Source: Bartonella sp. HY038 (lineage in GTDB: Bacteria > Pseudomonadota > Alphaproteobacteria > Rhizobiales > Rhizobiaceae). Taken from it: a stretch of DNA of 64,000 bases. Position 1 is the stretch's first letter; each line of letters opens with the position of its first letter. A model generated the notes under the pieces. The model was given only the letters and a program-made list of their open reading frames with translations, was not told the DNA's origin and did no database searches. Of this stretch, positions 44,103-54,859 are shown one piece after another. Location of the stretch: the NCBI RefSeq assembly GCF_014117425.1, contig NZ_CP059725.1, positions 1,736,001 to 1,800,000 on the forward strand, in the 5' to 3' direction. A program made the position numbers and the translations under genes.

Positions 44103-44981
44103 ATGAAAAATAAGCATTCAATATTGAAAATAATCTTTTCAACTGCTGCAATCATTTTATTGCTTATTATAGGATATCAAACTTATAATCATATGACTTT
44201 AGTGCCAACCCCACAATCTGATCGTTTGTTTCGTGATTATGATCGTGATGTCTATCATTTGGCACAAAAAATTGAAAGACATCAAGATATCGGCGAAAGC
44301 GATTTAGCAAAACTTCCGCAGGGAGCAATAAATCAACGTTATGGACAAGAAATAACTTTGCTTTTCCATGCCTTGTCGAGGCGCAATATACAAGCAATTG
44401 ATACGTTGATTGGTAATGGCGCGGACATAACTATGGTAGATAGACCATCAAAGCGTCTTCCCATGAATTTTATGAATTATTTAGGAATGCCGGGTGGTGG
44501 CAATGATGAGGCTGAAGATTTAATATTCATCAATGAACTTATAAAAATTTATCTTAAAACTGGTGGCGATCCTAATTATATACAAATAAACAGTAATGAT
44601 ACACCACTGGTTTTAGATGTTGCTATTGCACAAAATTTTGAAGGCGTTGCTATTCTTATAAAGGCTGGAGCAGATATTTGGACACGCAATGAAATAGGAA
44701 TTAATTTAGTTGATTGTTTAGCCATGGATCCTTCAGGATATAATGAGTTATCAGCAATTTTAAATCAAGGATACCTGGATAATGGAAAAATAGACGATAT
44801 TATTAGTGTTATCATTCATCTTTCAGGATATACTCAGCGCGGTGATGAGCGCAGCATCAGAAATCTTAACTTAGCGATGAGAATATTAAAACGCTATCCC
44901 GAATATCAAGATGATCAATTTACTAAAAGGCTATTTGATGGACCAATTCCCTGGATTAAAATCAAAGCTCTAAATAATTGA
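44103..44981 (+). CDS. Membrane-anchored ankyrin-repeat-like protein
   Basis: 292 residues: one N-terminal membrane helix (about 8-25) or uncleaved signal, then at least two ankyrin-type units, EITLLFHALSRRNIQAIDTL with IGNGADI, and DTPLVLDVAIAQNFEGVAIL with IKAGADIW. The rest is helical with no other domain. Expected in the periplasm, facing outward from the inner membrane. No characterised homologue recognised. It has no strong ribosome site; 53 bases after the LysR gene on the same strand. Confidence 0.65.
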   Translation: MKNKHSILKIIFSTAAIILLLIIGYQTYNHMTLVPTPQSDRLFRDYDRDVYHLAQKIERHQDIGESDLAKLPQGAINQRYGQEITLLFHALSRRNIQAIDTLIGNGADITMVDRPSKRLPMNFMNYLGMPGGGNDEAEDLIFINELIKIYLKTGGDPNYIQINSNDTPLVLDVAIAQNFEGVAILIKAGADIWTRNEIGINLVDCLAMDPSGYNELSAILNQGYLDNGKIDDIISVIIHLSGYTQRGDERSIRNLNLAMRILKRYPEYQDDQFTKRLFDGPIPWIKIKALNN

Positions 44982-45015
44982 AGACATCAAATCTTTAATA
45001 AATTCCCCAAAAATC

Positions 45016-45041
45016 TAATGCCTTTGCAAACAAAGACATTA
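45016..45041 (-). terminator. Terminator of the PfkB-family kinase gene
   Basis: TAATGCCTTTG (45016-45026)/CAAAGACATTA (45031-45041) with one mismatch and loop CAAA; on the minus strand followed by GATTTTTGG. Confidence 0.55.
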
Positions 45042-45116
45042 AAAATAAAAAATATGGTTAGCCCCTAGATGAAAGCATCACTTCAAGAACTGATATTGAG
45101 CCATAACTATATTTTA

Positions 45117-46082
45117 TTATTCTGGATCAATAGGTAAAACCGCAAATGCACCATCGCTCGGAGTAAGATATTGGAATAGCTCCTCGATATTTTGAAGCTG
45201 ACATAGACCTGTACCCTTTTCCATCACCGCTGCGCTTCCGCAAGCAACACCTAAACGGAAAGCATCCTCGATTGATTGACCATGAGCTAGCGCGTGCACC
45301 ATGCCACCAATAAAACTATCACCTGCCCCAGATGCACTAATAACTTTAACCGGGGGTGATGGCAAATAAAGTGTCTTATCATTCATCGCCAAAACTGCGC
45401 CTTGATGCCCAAGAGTAACAGCAATAATCTGGCTCTTTTTTTGGCATACCAGCTTATGTGCAGCTTCAGCCAAATCAGCAACGGTTCTAAATTCCCGTCC
45501 CATGGCGTTTTCAAATTCGCCCTGACTTGGCTTAATAAGCGTCAATCCACCAAGATCAAGCACATGGCGCAATGCTGGCCCAGATGTATCGATCACAATC
45601 TCACCGCCACGTTGACGAGCAATCGCTATCATTTCATCATAAACATCCATCGGCACGCCGCGCGGCAGAGAACCACTAACAACAAGCCAGTGCCAAGACG
45701 CAGATTTTACTGAGTCAACTACGGCTTTCCAATCATCCTCGGTAAAAATAGGCCCTTCGGCAATAAAGCGATATTCCATACCAGTCGATGTTTCATAAAT
45801 CACATTATTGATACGGGTATTACTAGCAATTTGTATTATATGAGCATCTACACCACGTTTTGCCAATAGCTGATCCAAAACGCTACCCATAACGCCACCA
45901 CGAGCGTAAAGCGCCTTTACCGAACCACCAAGACGATGAATAACACGCGCCACATTAATACCACCGCCACCTGGGTGAAAACTTTCATCACGCGTGCGTA
46001 CTTTATGGGTTGGCTGTACACGATCGACTTCACTAGCTGCATCAACCGTTGGGTTAAAGGTAACCGTTAAAACATTCGCCAT
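45117..46082 (-). CDS. PfkB-family hexose-phosphate kinase (1-phosphofructokinase/6-phosphofructokinase II type)
   Basis: 321 residues from ATG 46082. N-terminal VTFNPTVDAASEVDRVQP and the substrate motif FHPGGGGINVARVIHRLGG are those of FruK, LacC and PfkB phosphokinases; the ATP motif SASGAGDSFIGGMVHAL has the catalytic Asp. It phosphorylates fructose-1-P, tagatose-6-P or fructose-6-P. No PTS or sugar-transport gene is adjacent, so the substrate is undecided; PfkB-like (fructose-6-P) seems as likely as FruK. Confidence 0.85.
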   Translation of the reverse strand: MANVLTVTFNPTVDAASEVDRVQPTHKVRTRDESFHPGGGGINVARVIHRLGGSVKALYARGGVMGSVLDQLLAKRGVDAHIIQIASNTRINNVIYETSTGMEYRFIAEGPIFTEDDWKAVVDSVKSASWHWLVVSGSLPRGVPMDVYDEMIAIARQRGGEIVIDTSGPALRHVLDLGGLTLIKPSQGEFENAMGREFRTVADLAEAAHKLVCQKKSQIIAVTLGHQGAVLAMNDKTLYLPSPPVKVISASGAGDSFIGGMVHALAHGQSIEDAFRLGVACGSAAVMEKGTGLCQLQNIEELFQYLTPSDGAFAVLPIDPE

Positions 46083-46237
46083 AAATACAACCCCTGATCT
46101 CACAAAAATAATGCTTGCGTAAAATCAATGTTATTTAAATCGATTTAAAAAGCAATAAAAGATTTTAATAATTGCAATTTTTTTAGCCAATAAAACGAAG
46201 CTTTCGGATTTTTAAAAACTAATAACAAAATAAAAAT

Positions 46238-46294
46238 ACCGCCTAGCAATGCTAATAAATAAGCTAAGCCAATTTATCAGATTTCTATGGCGGT
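46238..46294 (-). terminator. Possible terminator of rnd
   Basis: ACCGCC (46238-46243) pairs with GGCGGT (46289-46294), extended by a few pairs, around a long loop; the minus-strand tail is ATTTTTATTTTG. The loop is unusually long (45 bases), so less certain. Confidence 0.45.
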
Positions 46295-46305
46295 TTTATT
46301 GCAAA

Positions 46306-47463
46306 TTATTTTACCGTTTCGATAAGTTTAATCCGGTTATTTTCAAAACTAATAGCAAGGGAACCTTCAAGCATTTGCAAAGCTTTTTTACCAAACATTT
46401 CATAGCGCCAACCATGCATAGCTCCTATTTTCGCAGCAACGCCATCAACCACTATTTTTTCAATATCATCACTGCTTGCGATAATTTTTGCAGCAACATT
46501 ATTTTCTTCACTAATAATTTTTAATAATAGCTTTAAAATATCAATAGCACTATTGGCACCTTCAGGCAGATTTTTAGGCGGCTTTACAATTGGTAATTGT
46601 TCTTTAGGCAAGGCCATAGCCTCTTTAATTGCAGCTAATAAATCATTGGCAAAATGCGAACGCTCAAAACCTTTGGGTAAAGCACGCAACCGTGATAAGG
46701 CATCCATAGTTTGCGGTTGCTGTATAGCTATTTCAACTAATGCATCGTCTTTAACAATACGCCCACGCGGCAAATCACGTTTTTGTGCCTCCCTTTCACG
46801 CCAAGCCGCAATTTTTTGTAAAACTGCAACTTCACGAGGTTTCTTAAACCGCCCCTTGATCCTCGCCCATGCGTTTTCCGGCAAATATTCATAGGTTTTT
46901 GGACTGGTTAAGATTTGCATTTCCTCATCAAGCCAATTTGTGCGCCCACTCTTTTTCAACTGGCGAACAAGATCTAAATAGACATCACGTAAATAGGTAA
47001 CATCTGCTAAAGCGTATGTGAGCTGGCTTTCACTTAATGGCCGGCGACTCCAATCAGTAAAGCGTGACGACTTATCAAGCTGTTTGCCGGTAGTTTTTTG
47101 CACAAGATGATCATAAGAAATCGAGTCGCCAAAACCTAAAACCATCGCCGCAATTTGTGTATCAAATATCGGCATGGGGATAAGGTTGCCAAGATGATAG
47201 ACGATTTCAACATCTTGCCTTGCCGCATGAAAAACTTTCAAAACTTTTTTATTACCCATCAATTCAAAAAATGCGGATAGATCAATTCCAGTCGCTAATG
47301 GATCAATCAGCACCTCTAAATCGGGCGAAGCCAATTGGATTAAACATAATTGCGGCCAGAAAGTCGATTCGCGCAAAAATTCTGTATCAACGGTCACAAA
47401 GTCAGACTTGCTCAAGGCGGCAATGGCGGCTTCAAGGTCTTTTGTTGTTGTAATTGAGTGCAT
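46306..47463 (-). CDS. rnd: Ribonuclease D
   Basis: 385 residues. DEDD 3'-5' exonuclease domain: DFVTVDTEFLRESTF (D and E of motif I), VFHAARQDVEIV (motif II), LTYALADVTYL with the Tyr/Asp of motif III. The HRDC domain follows (KIAAWREREAQKRDLPRGRI) and a second HRDC-like tail. It trims tRNA and other stable RNA 3' ends. Start ATG 47463. Separate from aspS, which diverges. Confidence 0.95.
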   Translation of the reverse strand: MHSITTTKDLEAAIAALSKSDFVTVDTEFLRESTFWPQLCLIQLASPDLEVLIDPLATGIDLSAFFELMGNKKVLKVFHAARQDVEIVYHLGNLIPMPIFDTQIAAMVLGFGDSISYDHLVQKTTGKQLDKSSRFTDWSRRPLSESQLTYALADVTYLRDVYLDLVRQLKKSGRTNWLDEEMQILTSPKTYEYLPENAWARIKGRFKKPREVAVLQKIAAWREREAQKRDLPRGRIVKDDALVEIAIQQPQTMDALSRLRALPKGFERSHFANDLLAAIKEAMALPKEQLPIVKPPKNLPEGANSAIDILKLLLKIISEENNVAAKIIASSDDIEKIVVDGVAAKIGAMHGWRYEMFGKKALQMLEGSLAISFENNRIKLIETVK

Positions 47464-47620
47464 AATTGCCCCCTATATCTCTTTTCTTTGAATCTGTCTT
47501 GCACCATTGCGCTAAATTTTGCATCAATCAATCTGTTAGGCTTGACAAATCAAGGGTAAAATGTGCTTTTGCCCAATAGTTTTACATATTTTTTGAATTT
47601 TTAGCAGAAAGCAGTTAAAA

Positions 47621-49408
47621 ATGCATCGTTATCGCACCCATAATTGTGCAGCTTTGCGCAAATCCGATGTTGGTTCTACCGTTCGCCTCTCTGGCTGGGT
47701 TAATCGCGTTCGTGATCATGGTGGAATTCTATTTATTGATATTAGAGACCATTATGGTTTGACGCAAATTGTAGCTGATCCTGATTCTTCTGCCTTCAAA
47801 ATGGCAGAAACCTTACGTGGCGAATGGGTTATTCGCGTTGATGGCGAAGTTAAAGCCAGATCAGAAGACACCGTAAACAACCAACTTCCTACTGGTGAAG
47901 TCGAAATTTTTGCCAAAGAGATTGAAGTCCTCTCTAAAGCAGATGAGCTTCCCTTGCCAGTATTTGGTGAGCCAGACTATCCTGAAGATATTCGTTTAAA
48001 ATATCGCTTTTTGGATTTGCGCCGCGAAACATTGCACAAGAATATCATGCGCCGCCTTGATATTATCAAGTCAATGCGCCGTCATATGCATGATATTGGC
48101 TTTTCAGAATTTTCAACCCCTATTTTGACCGCCTCTTCACCTGAAGGTGCGCGTGACTTCTTGGTACCAAGCCGTATCCATGAAGGCAAATTCTATGCTT
48201 TGCCACAAGCTCCGCAGCAATATAAGCAGCTTTTGATGGTTTCCGGCTTTGATCGCTATTTCCAGATTGCACCATGCTTCCGCGATGAAGATCCACGCGC
48301 AGATCGTTTACCTGGTGAGTTCTATCAGCTTGACCTTGAAATGAGCTTTATCGAGCAAGAAGATGTTCTTACCACAATGGAGCCGGTTATCCGTGACATC
48401 TTCAAGGAATTTGCCGGCGTTAAACCAGTCAATGATGTAATGCCACGCATTACCTATGATGATGCGATGCGTAAATATGGTAGTGATAAGCCAGATCTTC
48501 GCAATCCAATTATTATGGAAGAAATCTCTGAGCATTTCCGTGATTCAGGCTTTAAGGTATTTGCCAATATTCTTGCCAATGATGACAAGGCTGAAGTTTG
48601 GGCAATCCCGGCCAAAACCGGTGGTAGCCGAGCATTTTGTGACCGCATGAATAGTTGGGCTCAAAAAGAAGGCCAACCAGGTCTTGGCTATATTTTCTGG
48701 CGTAAAGAAGGTGAAGTGCTTGAAGGCGCAGGTCCAATTGCCAAAAATATTGGTCCAGAACGCACTGAGGCTATCCGCGTACAGCTTGGGCTAAATGATG
48801 GTGATGCTTGCTTCTTTGTTGCAGGCGACCCTAAAAAGTTTGTGTCCTTTGCAGGCGCGGCTCGTACACGCGCGGGTGAAGACCTTGGTCTTGTCGACCA
48901 TAATCGTTTTGAACTTGCTTGGATTATCGACTTCCCATTCTATGAATGGAATGAGGATGAAAAGCGCATTGAATTTGCACATAATCCATTTTCTATGCCA
49001 CAAGGTGGAATGGATGCGTTGGAAAATCAAGATCCACTTACCATTAAAGCATTCCAATATGATATGGTTTGTAACGGCTTTGAAATTGCATCTGGCGGTA
49101 TTCGTAACCACATTCCAGAAACAATGGTTAAAGCCTTTGAAATTGCAGGCCTATCGCGTGAAACAGTAGAAGAGCGTTTTGGCGGTCTTTATCGTGCATT
49201 CCAATATGGCGCACCGCCGCATGGTGGTATGGCAGCAGGTGTTGACCGTATTGTCATGTTGCTCACAGGCGCACAAAACTTGCGTGAAATTTCACTCTTC
49301 CCGATGAATCAACAAGCATTTGACTTGTTGATGGGCGCACCTTCTAATGTCTCGCCTGCGCAAATGCGTGATTTGCATATTAGATTGGCGCCAACAACAA
49401 AGGCATAA
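47621..49408 (+). CDS. aspS: Aspartate-tRNA(Asp/Asn) ligase
   Basis: 595 residues, bacterial AspRS plan: N-terminal OB-fold ([21 protein letters not shown] in parts), class II motif 2 [22 protein letters not shown] insertion domain in the middle ([10 protein letters not shown]), and motif 3 [18 protein letters not shown]. As the window also has gatB, this enzyme may be the non-discriminating form that also charges tRNA-Asn. A perfect terminator follows. Confidence 0.97.
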   Translation: MHRYRTHNCAALRKSDVGSTVRLSGWVNRVRDHGGILFIDIRDHYGLTQIVADPDSSAFKMAETLRGEWVIRVDGEVKARSEDTVNNQLPTGEVEIFAKEIEVLSKADELPLPVFGEPDYPEDIRLKYRFLDLRRETLHKNIMRRLDIIKSMRRHMHDIGFSEFSTPILTASSPEGARDFLVPSRIHEGKFYALPQAPQQYKQLLMVSGFDRYFQIAPCFRDEDPRADRLPGEFYQLDLEMSFIEQEDVLTTMEPVIRDIFKEFAGVKPVNDVMPRITYDDAMRKYGSDKPDLRNPIIMEEISEHFRDSGFKVFANILANDDKAEVWAIPAKTGGSRAFCDRMNSWAQKEGQPGLGYIFWRKEGEVLEGAGPIAKNIGPERTEAIRVQLGLNDGDACFFVAGDPKKFVSFAGAARTRAGEDLGLVDHNRFELAWIIDFPFYEWNEDEKRIEFAHNPFSMPQGGMDALENQDPLTIKAFQYDMVCNGFEIASGGIRNHIPETMVKAFEIAGLSRETVEERFGGLYRAFQYGAPPHGGMAAGVDRIVMLLTGAQNLREISLFPMNQQAFDLLMGAPSNVSPAQMRDLHIRLAPTTKA

Positions 49409-49422
49409 TACAAAACAACATA

Positions 49423-49446
49423 AAGGCCGGTTTTACCGGCCTTTTT
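49423..49446 (+). terminator. Terminator of aspS
   Basis: AAGGCCGG (49423-49430), 5-base loop, CCGGCCTT (49436-49443), then TTTAT. May work both ways between the convergent aspS and dinB. Confidence 0.88.
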
Positions 49447-49465
49447 ATTTCATGCAGTTTTTAAT

Positions 49466-50776
49466 TTACTCTTTGGATGATTTTATCGGATTTTTGCCAA
49501 AGGTAAATCCGGTCTCTACTGCTTTTGATCCAAATTTATCACGCAATTTATCTATCGCTGTTTCAGCGGCAGCTCGTTTTGTAGCCTGTTCATCAACTAA
49601 ATCAATCGGATCAGCTTGTTCATCATCACTTAATTGCTGAACACCAATGCCAAGAAGGCGAAAAGAACTACCATCTAATTCACGATCCAATAAGTCCACC
49701 CCTACACGAAAAATGCGATCGGCTATTTGCGTCGGATCACTCAAATGACGATTGCGCGTACGTAATTTAAAATCCTTGGTTTTTAATTTTAACACTACGG
49801 TTTGCCCCGCAATATCACCTTTTTTCAAACGCTGTGAAACCAGCTCACTTAAATGGCGTAAAACCGCAATAAGGTCTTCACGTTTTGATAAGTCTCTTTC
49901 AAAAGTGCGCTCAGCTGAAACGCTCTTCATTTCATTTTCAGGCTCAACACTGCGATCATCGACACCACGGGAAAGACGAAACAAACGTTGCCCCATCACG
50001 CCGTAGCGGCGCATGAGCTCAACCTCTTCCATTTCTTGCAATTGGCCAATCGTGAATATGCCATCATTATTAAGTTTTGCCGCCATCATTTTACCAACGC
50101 CCCAAATCATTTTTATTTCTTGGGTAGCTAAAAAGGACAAAGCTTCATTTTGGCCAATAATTGAAAAACCGCGAGGCTTATCAAGATCAGAGGCAACTTT
50201 GGCCAAATACTTACAATAAGAAAGCCCGATAGAAACACTAATGCCAATTTCATTCTCAATGCGCTTGGCAAAACGTGCAAGAGTAAAGGCCGGTGGCGAC
50301 TTATGCAATTTCTCAGTGCCATGCAAATCCAAAAACGCTTCATCAATGGAAAGCGGTTCAACCAATGGCGTAAGTTCTAGCATCATCTGGCGAATTTCTT
50401 TACCTACTTTACCATATTTTGCCATATCTGGAGGAATAACCACTGCTTGCGGGCATGCTTCTAATGCTTTAAACATCGGCATGGCTGAACGCACACCATA
50501 AATACGCGCAATATAACAGCATGTAGACACTACGCCGCGCGTGCCGCCACCAATAATTACTGGCTTATCGCGCAATTCAGGCCTATCACGCTTTTCAACA
50601 GAGGCATAAAAGGCATCACAATCAATATGCGCGATGGAAAGGCTATAAAGCTCATCATGAGCGATAATGCGGGGGCTGCCACATTTCACACATCGCTTTC
50701 GCTTATCGCGCTGTATGGTGAGGCAATCTCGACAAAATCCAATAATTGGTGTTGAGAAATCGTTTTGCTTTTCCAT
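49466..50776 (-). CDS. dinB: DNA polymerase IV with N-terminal zinc ribbon
   Basis: 436 residues, longer than E. coli DinB (351). Residues 12-36 form a CxxC...CxxC zinc ribbon (C15, C18, C29, C32), then the Y-family core: [14 protein letters not shown] (D52 metal ligand), [13 protein letters not shown] with catalytic [17 protein letters not shown], and the little-finger domain. Error-prone translesion synthesis. Its start shares one base with the DUF3572 stop. I saw no GTTC-N7-GTTC SOS box upstream of the pair. Confidence 0.93.
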   Translation of the reverse strand: MEKQNDFSTPIIGFCRDCLTIQRDKRKRCVKCGSPRIIAHDELYSLSIAHIDCDAFYASVEKRDRPELRDKPVIIGGGTRGVVSTCCYIARIYGVRSAMPMFKALEACPQAVVIPPDMAKYGKVGKEIRQMMLELTPLVEPLSIDEAFLDLHGTEKLHKSPPAFTLARFAKRIENEIGISVSIGLSYCKYLAKVASDLDKPRGFSIIGQNEALSFLATQEIKMIWGVGKMMAAKLNNDGIFTIGQLQEMEEVELMRRYGVMGQRLFRLSRGVDDRSVEPENEMKSVSAERTFERDLSKREDLIAVLRHLSELVSQRLKKGDIAGQTVVLKLKTKDFKLRTRNRHLSDPTQIADRIFRVGVDLLDRELDGSSFRLLGIGVQQLSDDEQADPIDLVDEQATKRAAAETAIDKLRDKFGSKAVETGFTFGKNPIKSSKE

Positions 50777-51063
50777 TAAAACTCAATCGGTGAGCCACCT
50801 GGCAGCGCAGCAAATGCTTCGGCAACCCGCTCTGGTTGAATATTGGAACTCTGGCAAAACATCAACAAACTTGGCTCATGATTTAGCAAAAAGCTCAAAA
50901 CACCTGCTAAAAAACCTGGACTGCTAGCGGCTTGCCGGATATCTTGACCAGCAATGCCACTTATTGCCATAAACCGCTCCAATAATTCTTGATCACCAGC
51001 TAAAAAGCCAAGCGCAGTAATTGCGATAGCTTCAGCCTGCTCATGATTAACATTATGTTTCAT
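50776..51063 (-). CDS. DUF3572 family protein
   Basis: 95 residues, all helical, with the family pattern [46 protein letters not shown] and [14 protein letters not shown]. The family is short, alphaproteobacterial and without known function. It overlaps dinB by one base, and in related genomes lies next to divK as here, so it may be involved in DNA repair or cell-cycle functions only by association. Confidence 0.85.
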   Translation of the reverse strand: MKHNVNHEQAEAIAITALGFLAGDQELLERFMAISGIAGQDIRQAASSPGFLAGVLSFLLNHEPSLLMFCQSSNIQPERVAEAFAALPGGSPIEF

Positions 51064-51316
51064 TAACCCATTTACCTCATTATGTGAGTTGATCCATGCT
51101 ACACCTTGCTAATAGCACTAAAATAACTACTTATGCTTTTGAACGTGCAAAAGCTTGCCATTTCCTTATAGCAAATAATCTGCTAATTGGTATCATGTAA
51201 TTTTGTCGAGCTTTTTGTAAAGCTGAGCAAAAAATATTCATTCAAAGGCGCTTTAAATTCTCGGAATTTTGCAAATTGCCGCAAAAAGACAAAATTAGAG
51301 CAGGAAGACTTAAACC

Positions 51317-51682
51317 ATGGCTAAAAAAGTTTTAATTGTTGAAGATAATGAACTCAATATGAAGCTCTTTCGCGATCTTGTTGAAGCGACCGGCTATGAA
51401 ACAGTAACAACACGTAATGGTTTAACGGTTCTTGAGTTAGCGCGCGAGCACCAACCAGACCTCATTTTAATGGATATTCAATTACCAGAAATTTCAGGCC
51501 TTGATGTAACACGGCAATTAAAAGCTGATAGTGAACTTGCATCTATTCCAGTTATTGCGGTGACAGCCTTTGCTATGAAAGGTGATGAAGAGCGCATAAG
51601 AGAAGGCGGCTGCGAAGAATATATGTCAAAACCAATATCCGTTCCGCAATTTATGGAAACAATTAAACGCTTTCTTGACTAA
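51317..51682 (+). CDS. divK: Single-domain response regulator DivK
   Basis: 121 residues, receiver domain only. Acidic pocket E9-D10, phospho-acceptor D53 in [10 protein letters not shown], Thr/Ala switch [10 protein letters not shown], Lys in EYMSKPIS. DivK links histidine kinases DivJ/PleC to CckA and controls the cell-cycle regulator CtrA. Ribosome site AGGAAG. In Caulobacter and Brucella it is followed by pleD; here 465 gene-free bases and then dxs follow. Confidence 0.92.
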   Translation: MAKKVLIVEDNELNMKLFRDLVEATGYETVTTRNGLTVLELAREHQPDLILMDIQLPEISGLDVTRQLKADSELASIPVIAVTAFAMKGDEERIREGGCEEYMSKPISVPQFMETIKRFLD

Positions 51683-52147
51683 AACGACAACGGGGCTTTA
51701 TTGCCGCTACACCATGATGTCCATAAACCCGAAAATGGCTTTAAACTGTAAAATTTAATCGCAGTATCATTTGTTTCAAGGCCTATTATCGTTGCAGTTT
51801 CGCCTTTTTTCCGATTAACATCGTCAAAAAAAGACAATACCATGCGATTTTCATGCTTTTAGCTATTTTTTAAATTAAAACAAATTTAATAGCTGTTATT
51901 GAAAAAAGACTATTTTTTAGCATATTATAAGAGTAAAGTGACTTTGTTTAAGAGCCATTTTGCTTTGCTCAAGTGCTTAAATTATTCACACTATGAGCAA
52001 TTTTTACAAACCATCATAAATGATGAAGCGAAATCCCTTAGGATATTAAAATAAATTATATCATTTTTCTGTAATTTGCGTTAAGGCAGCTATTTTAGAA
52101 AAATAGAAATATTTTAAAAGACCAAGTTGCAGCAACGGAGTTTTATA
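51683..52147. other. Gene-free stretch downstream of divK
   Basis: About 465 bases, A/T rich, without ORFs, terminators of good quality or pleD remnants that I can recognise by eye. It holds the dxs promoter region. Confidence 0.4.
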
Positions 52148-54067
52148 TTGTCACGTCCTACGACACCGCTACTAGATAAGGTTCAATTCCCAGCTGATAT
52201 GCGCAAAATGTCAGAAGCTGACTTGCCGCAATTGGCTGAAGAACTACGTAGCGAAACGATTGATGCAGTTTCGGTCACGGGCGGTCATTTGGGTGCGGGA
52301 CTTGGTGTTGTTGAACTAACCGTTGCGCTGCATTATGTTTTTGACACACCCCACGACCGCATTATTTGGGACGTAGGCCATCAAGCTTACCCACATAAAA
52401 TCTTAACTGGACGACGCGATACTATCCGAACATTGCGCCAAGAAAATGGGCTTTCAGGTTTTACCAAACGTAGCGAAAGTGATTATGATGCTTTTGGTGC
52501 GGGGCATTCTTCAACCTCGATCTCAGCAGGCCTCGGCATGGCCGTTGCCGCCGAACTTAATGATGAAAAGCGCAATGTGATTGCCGTTATTGGTGATGGA
52601 TCAATGTCAGCCGGCATGGCTTATGAAGCAATGAATAATGCAGGCGCTATGGATGCCCGCCTCATTATCATTTTAAACGATAATGATATGTCCATTGCGC
52701 CATCGACAGGGTCAATGAGCGCTTATCTTGCACGCCTTGTTTCTAATCCCGGCTTTAGAACTTTGCGCGAACGCGCCAAAGAACTTACAAAAAAATTGCC
52801 AAAATTCTTTTGGGATAGAATGCGCCGCTCTGAAGGCTATGCACGCGGCATGTTAACCGGCGGCACATTGTTTGAAGAGTTGGGTCTTTATTATGTTGGC
52901 CCAATTGATGGCCATAATCTCGACCATCTATTACCTGTGCTAAAAAATGTTCGTGAAAATCCCTTTGGTCCTGTCCTCATTCATGTGGTCACCAAAAAAG
53001 GTAAAGGTTATCCACCAGCAGAGGCCGCAAGCGACAAATATCACGGCGTTAACAAATTTGACGTTATCACTGGTAAGCAAGCAAAAGCACCAAGCAATAC
53101 GCCAAGCTATACCAAGGTTTTCTCATCAAGCCTTATTGAAGAAGCGCGCCATGATGATAAAATTGTGGCCATTACAGCCGCAATGCCAGGTGGCACTGGA
53201 CTTGACCAATTCGGGCTTGAATTTCCAAAGCGCATCTTTGACGTAGGTATTGCCGAGCAACATGCTGTAACCTTTGCAGCCGGACTTGCGGCTGAAGGTT
53301 TCAAACCGTTTACTGCCATTTATTCAACCTTTTTACAACGTGGCTATGATCAAATTGTCCATGATGTATCGATACAAAATTTGCCTGTTCGTTTTGCCAT
53401 TGACCGCGCTGGCTTTGTTGGCGCCGATGGCGCAACCCATGCAGGTAGCTTTGACACAGGATTTTTAACCGCCCTACCGGGTTTTGTAGTTATGGCACCG
53501 TCGGATAATCTTGAATTGATGCATATGGTGCGCACTGCTGCAGCTTATGACCAAGGGCCTATTTCCTTCCGTTATCCACGTGGTGAAGGCGCCGGCCTTG
53601 AATTACCGCAACGCGGTGAAATCATTGAAATTGGCAAGGGCAGAATTATACGTGAAGGCACAAAAATAGCGCTTTTATCCTTTGGCACGCGCCTTGGTGA
53701 AGCTATGCTGGCTGCAGATGAGCTAGCTGCCGCAGGTCTTTCGACCACTGTTGCAGATGCGCGTTTTGCAAAGCCGCTAGACGAAGACTTAATCGCACGC
53801 CTTGCTAAAGAGCATGAAGTGTTAATAACCATTGAAGAAGGCGCAATGAACGGCTTTGGCGCACAGGTATTACAACTTTTGGCGCAAAAAGGCCTACTTG
53901 AACATGGCTTAAAAATCCGCACACTGACACTACCTGACAGCTACCTTGCCCATGGCAATCAAGATAAAGTACTTGCACGTATTGGCCTTGGTCATGACGG
54001 TATTGTTGAAGCAGTATTTAATGCGCTTGGACGAGATCTCGCCAAGCAGCCACAAATTAGGGCTTAA
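52148..54067 (+). CDS. dxs: 1-deoxy-D-xylulose-5-phosphate synthase
   Basis: 639 residues. The start is TTG 52148: GGAG at 52137-52140 is seven bases upstream and the protein then begins [12 protein letters not shown], the typical family N-terminus; the frame upstream to 52127 has no support. ThDP motif [18 protein letters not shown]...[15 protein letters not shown] with a catalytic His, [12 protein letters not shown] with the general-acid Glu. First step of the MEP isoprenoid pathway. Followed by tlyA after 6 bases. Confidence 0.95.
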   Translation: MSRPTTPLLDKVQFPADMRKMSEADLPQLAEELRSETIDAVSVTGGHLGAGLGVVELTVALHYVFDTPHDRIIWDVGHQAYPHKILTGRRDTIRTLRQENGLSGFTKRSESDYDAFGAGHSSTSISAGLGMAVAAELNDEKRNVIAVIGDGSMSAGMAYEAMNNAGAMDARLIIILNDNDMSIAPSTGSMSAYLARLVSNPGFRTLRERAKELTKKLPKFFWDRMRRSEGYARGMLTGGTLFEELGLYYVGPIDGHNLDHLLPVLKNVRENPFGPVLIHVVTKKGKGYPPAEAASDKYHGVNKFDVITGKQAKAPSNTPSYTKVFSSSLIEEARHDDKIVAITAAMPGGTGLDQFGLEFPKRIFDVGIAEQHAVTFAAGLAAEGFKPFTAIYSTFLQRGYDQIVHDVSIQNLPVRFAIDRAGFVGADGATHAGSFDTGFLTALPGFVVMAPSDNLELMHMVRTAAAYDQGPISFRYPRGEGAGLELPQRGEIIEIGKGRIIREGTKIALLSFGTRLGEAMLAADELAAAGLSTTVADARFAKPLDEDLIARLAKEHEVLITIEEGAMNGFGAQVLQLLAQKGLLEHGLKIRTLTLPDSYLAHGNQDKVLARIGLGHDGIVEAVFNALGRDLAKQPQIRA

Positions 54068-54073
54068 AATAAA

Positions 54074-54859
54074 GTGCCAAAAGAGGATGATCAACAGCCT
54101 GATCAAATAGGTGTTAACACACGGCTACGACTTGACCAATTATTGGTTGAACGCAAGTTTTTTTCATCGAGATCAAGGGCACGCGATGCAATTGAACGCG
54201 GTACAGTTAAAGTTGGCAATACAGTAATAACCAAAGCTGGCGCTTTAACGCCTTTTGACGCAAATATTGAGGTTGACGATCCTGCCAAGGCCTATGTGTC
54301 ACGCGCAGCTCTAAAGTTGATTGGTGCGCTTGATCATTTTAAGATTGATGTAAAGAATAGTCATTGCATAGATGTTGGCGCTTCCACTGGTGGCTTTAGC
54401 CAAGTACTTTTAGAACGTGGTGCAAGCCATGTAACTGCTATTGATGTTGGGCATGGGCAATTTCACCCATCTTTGCAAGGTGATCCGCGAATTACCCTGC
54501 ATGAAGGTTTGAATGCCCGTAATTTACAAAAAATACACCTTGGCGGTGAAAGGCTAAGTCTTGTGGTTTCAGATGTTAGTTTTATATCTCTAACCCTTGC
54601 ACTGCCACCAGCACTCGAACTTGCTGATAATAATGCTAAAGCGATTTTATTGCTAAAGCCTCAATTCGAAGTTGGGCGTGAAGCCATTGGCAAAGGCGGT
54701 CTTGTTAAAGACAAAAAGGCAGTAGAACGCGTTAAGGCATCGCTTTTTGAGTGGTTGGATAATTTACCACAATGGCGCGCTATTGATCTTATTGCCTCGC
54801 CCATTGAAGGCGGAGATGGCAATCAGGAATTCTTACTTTATGGAGTGAAAGACAAGTGA
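54074..54859 (+). CDS. tlyA: TlyA-family rRNA (cytidine-2'-O)-methyltransferase/hemolysin-like
   Basis: 261 residues, GTG start. N-terminal S4 RNA-binding domain (RLDQLLVERKFFSSRSRARDAI cut here to LVERKFFSSRSRARD, then GTVKVGN), then an FtsJ-like methylase: CIDVGASTGGFSQVLLERGA as motif I, DVGHGQF, SDVSFISL, LLKPQFEVGRE. Methylates 16S and/or 23S rRNA ribose. Sits in the dxs-tlyA-rlmD arrangement usual in this group. Its stop overlaps the next start (GTGA). Confidence 0.92.
   Translation: MPKEDDQQPDQIGVNTRLRLDQLLVERKFFSSRSRARDAIERGTVKVGNTVITKAGALTPFDANIEVDDPAKAYVSRAALKLIGALDHFKIDVKNSHCIDVGASTGGFSQVLLERGASHVTAIDVGHGQFHPSLQGDPRITLHEGLNARNLQKIHLGGERLSLVVSDVSFISLTLALPPALELADNNAKAILLLKPQFEVGREAIGKGGLVKDKKAVERVKASLFEWLDNLPQWRAIDLIASPIEGGDGNQEFLLYGVKDK

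Noticed and set aside
51064-51316. SOS (LexA) box for the DUF3572-dinB operon
   Set aside because: No GTTC-N7-GTTC pattern in the upstream region.
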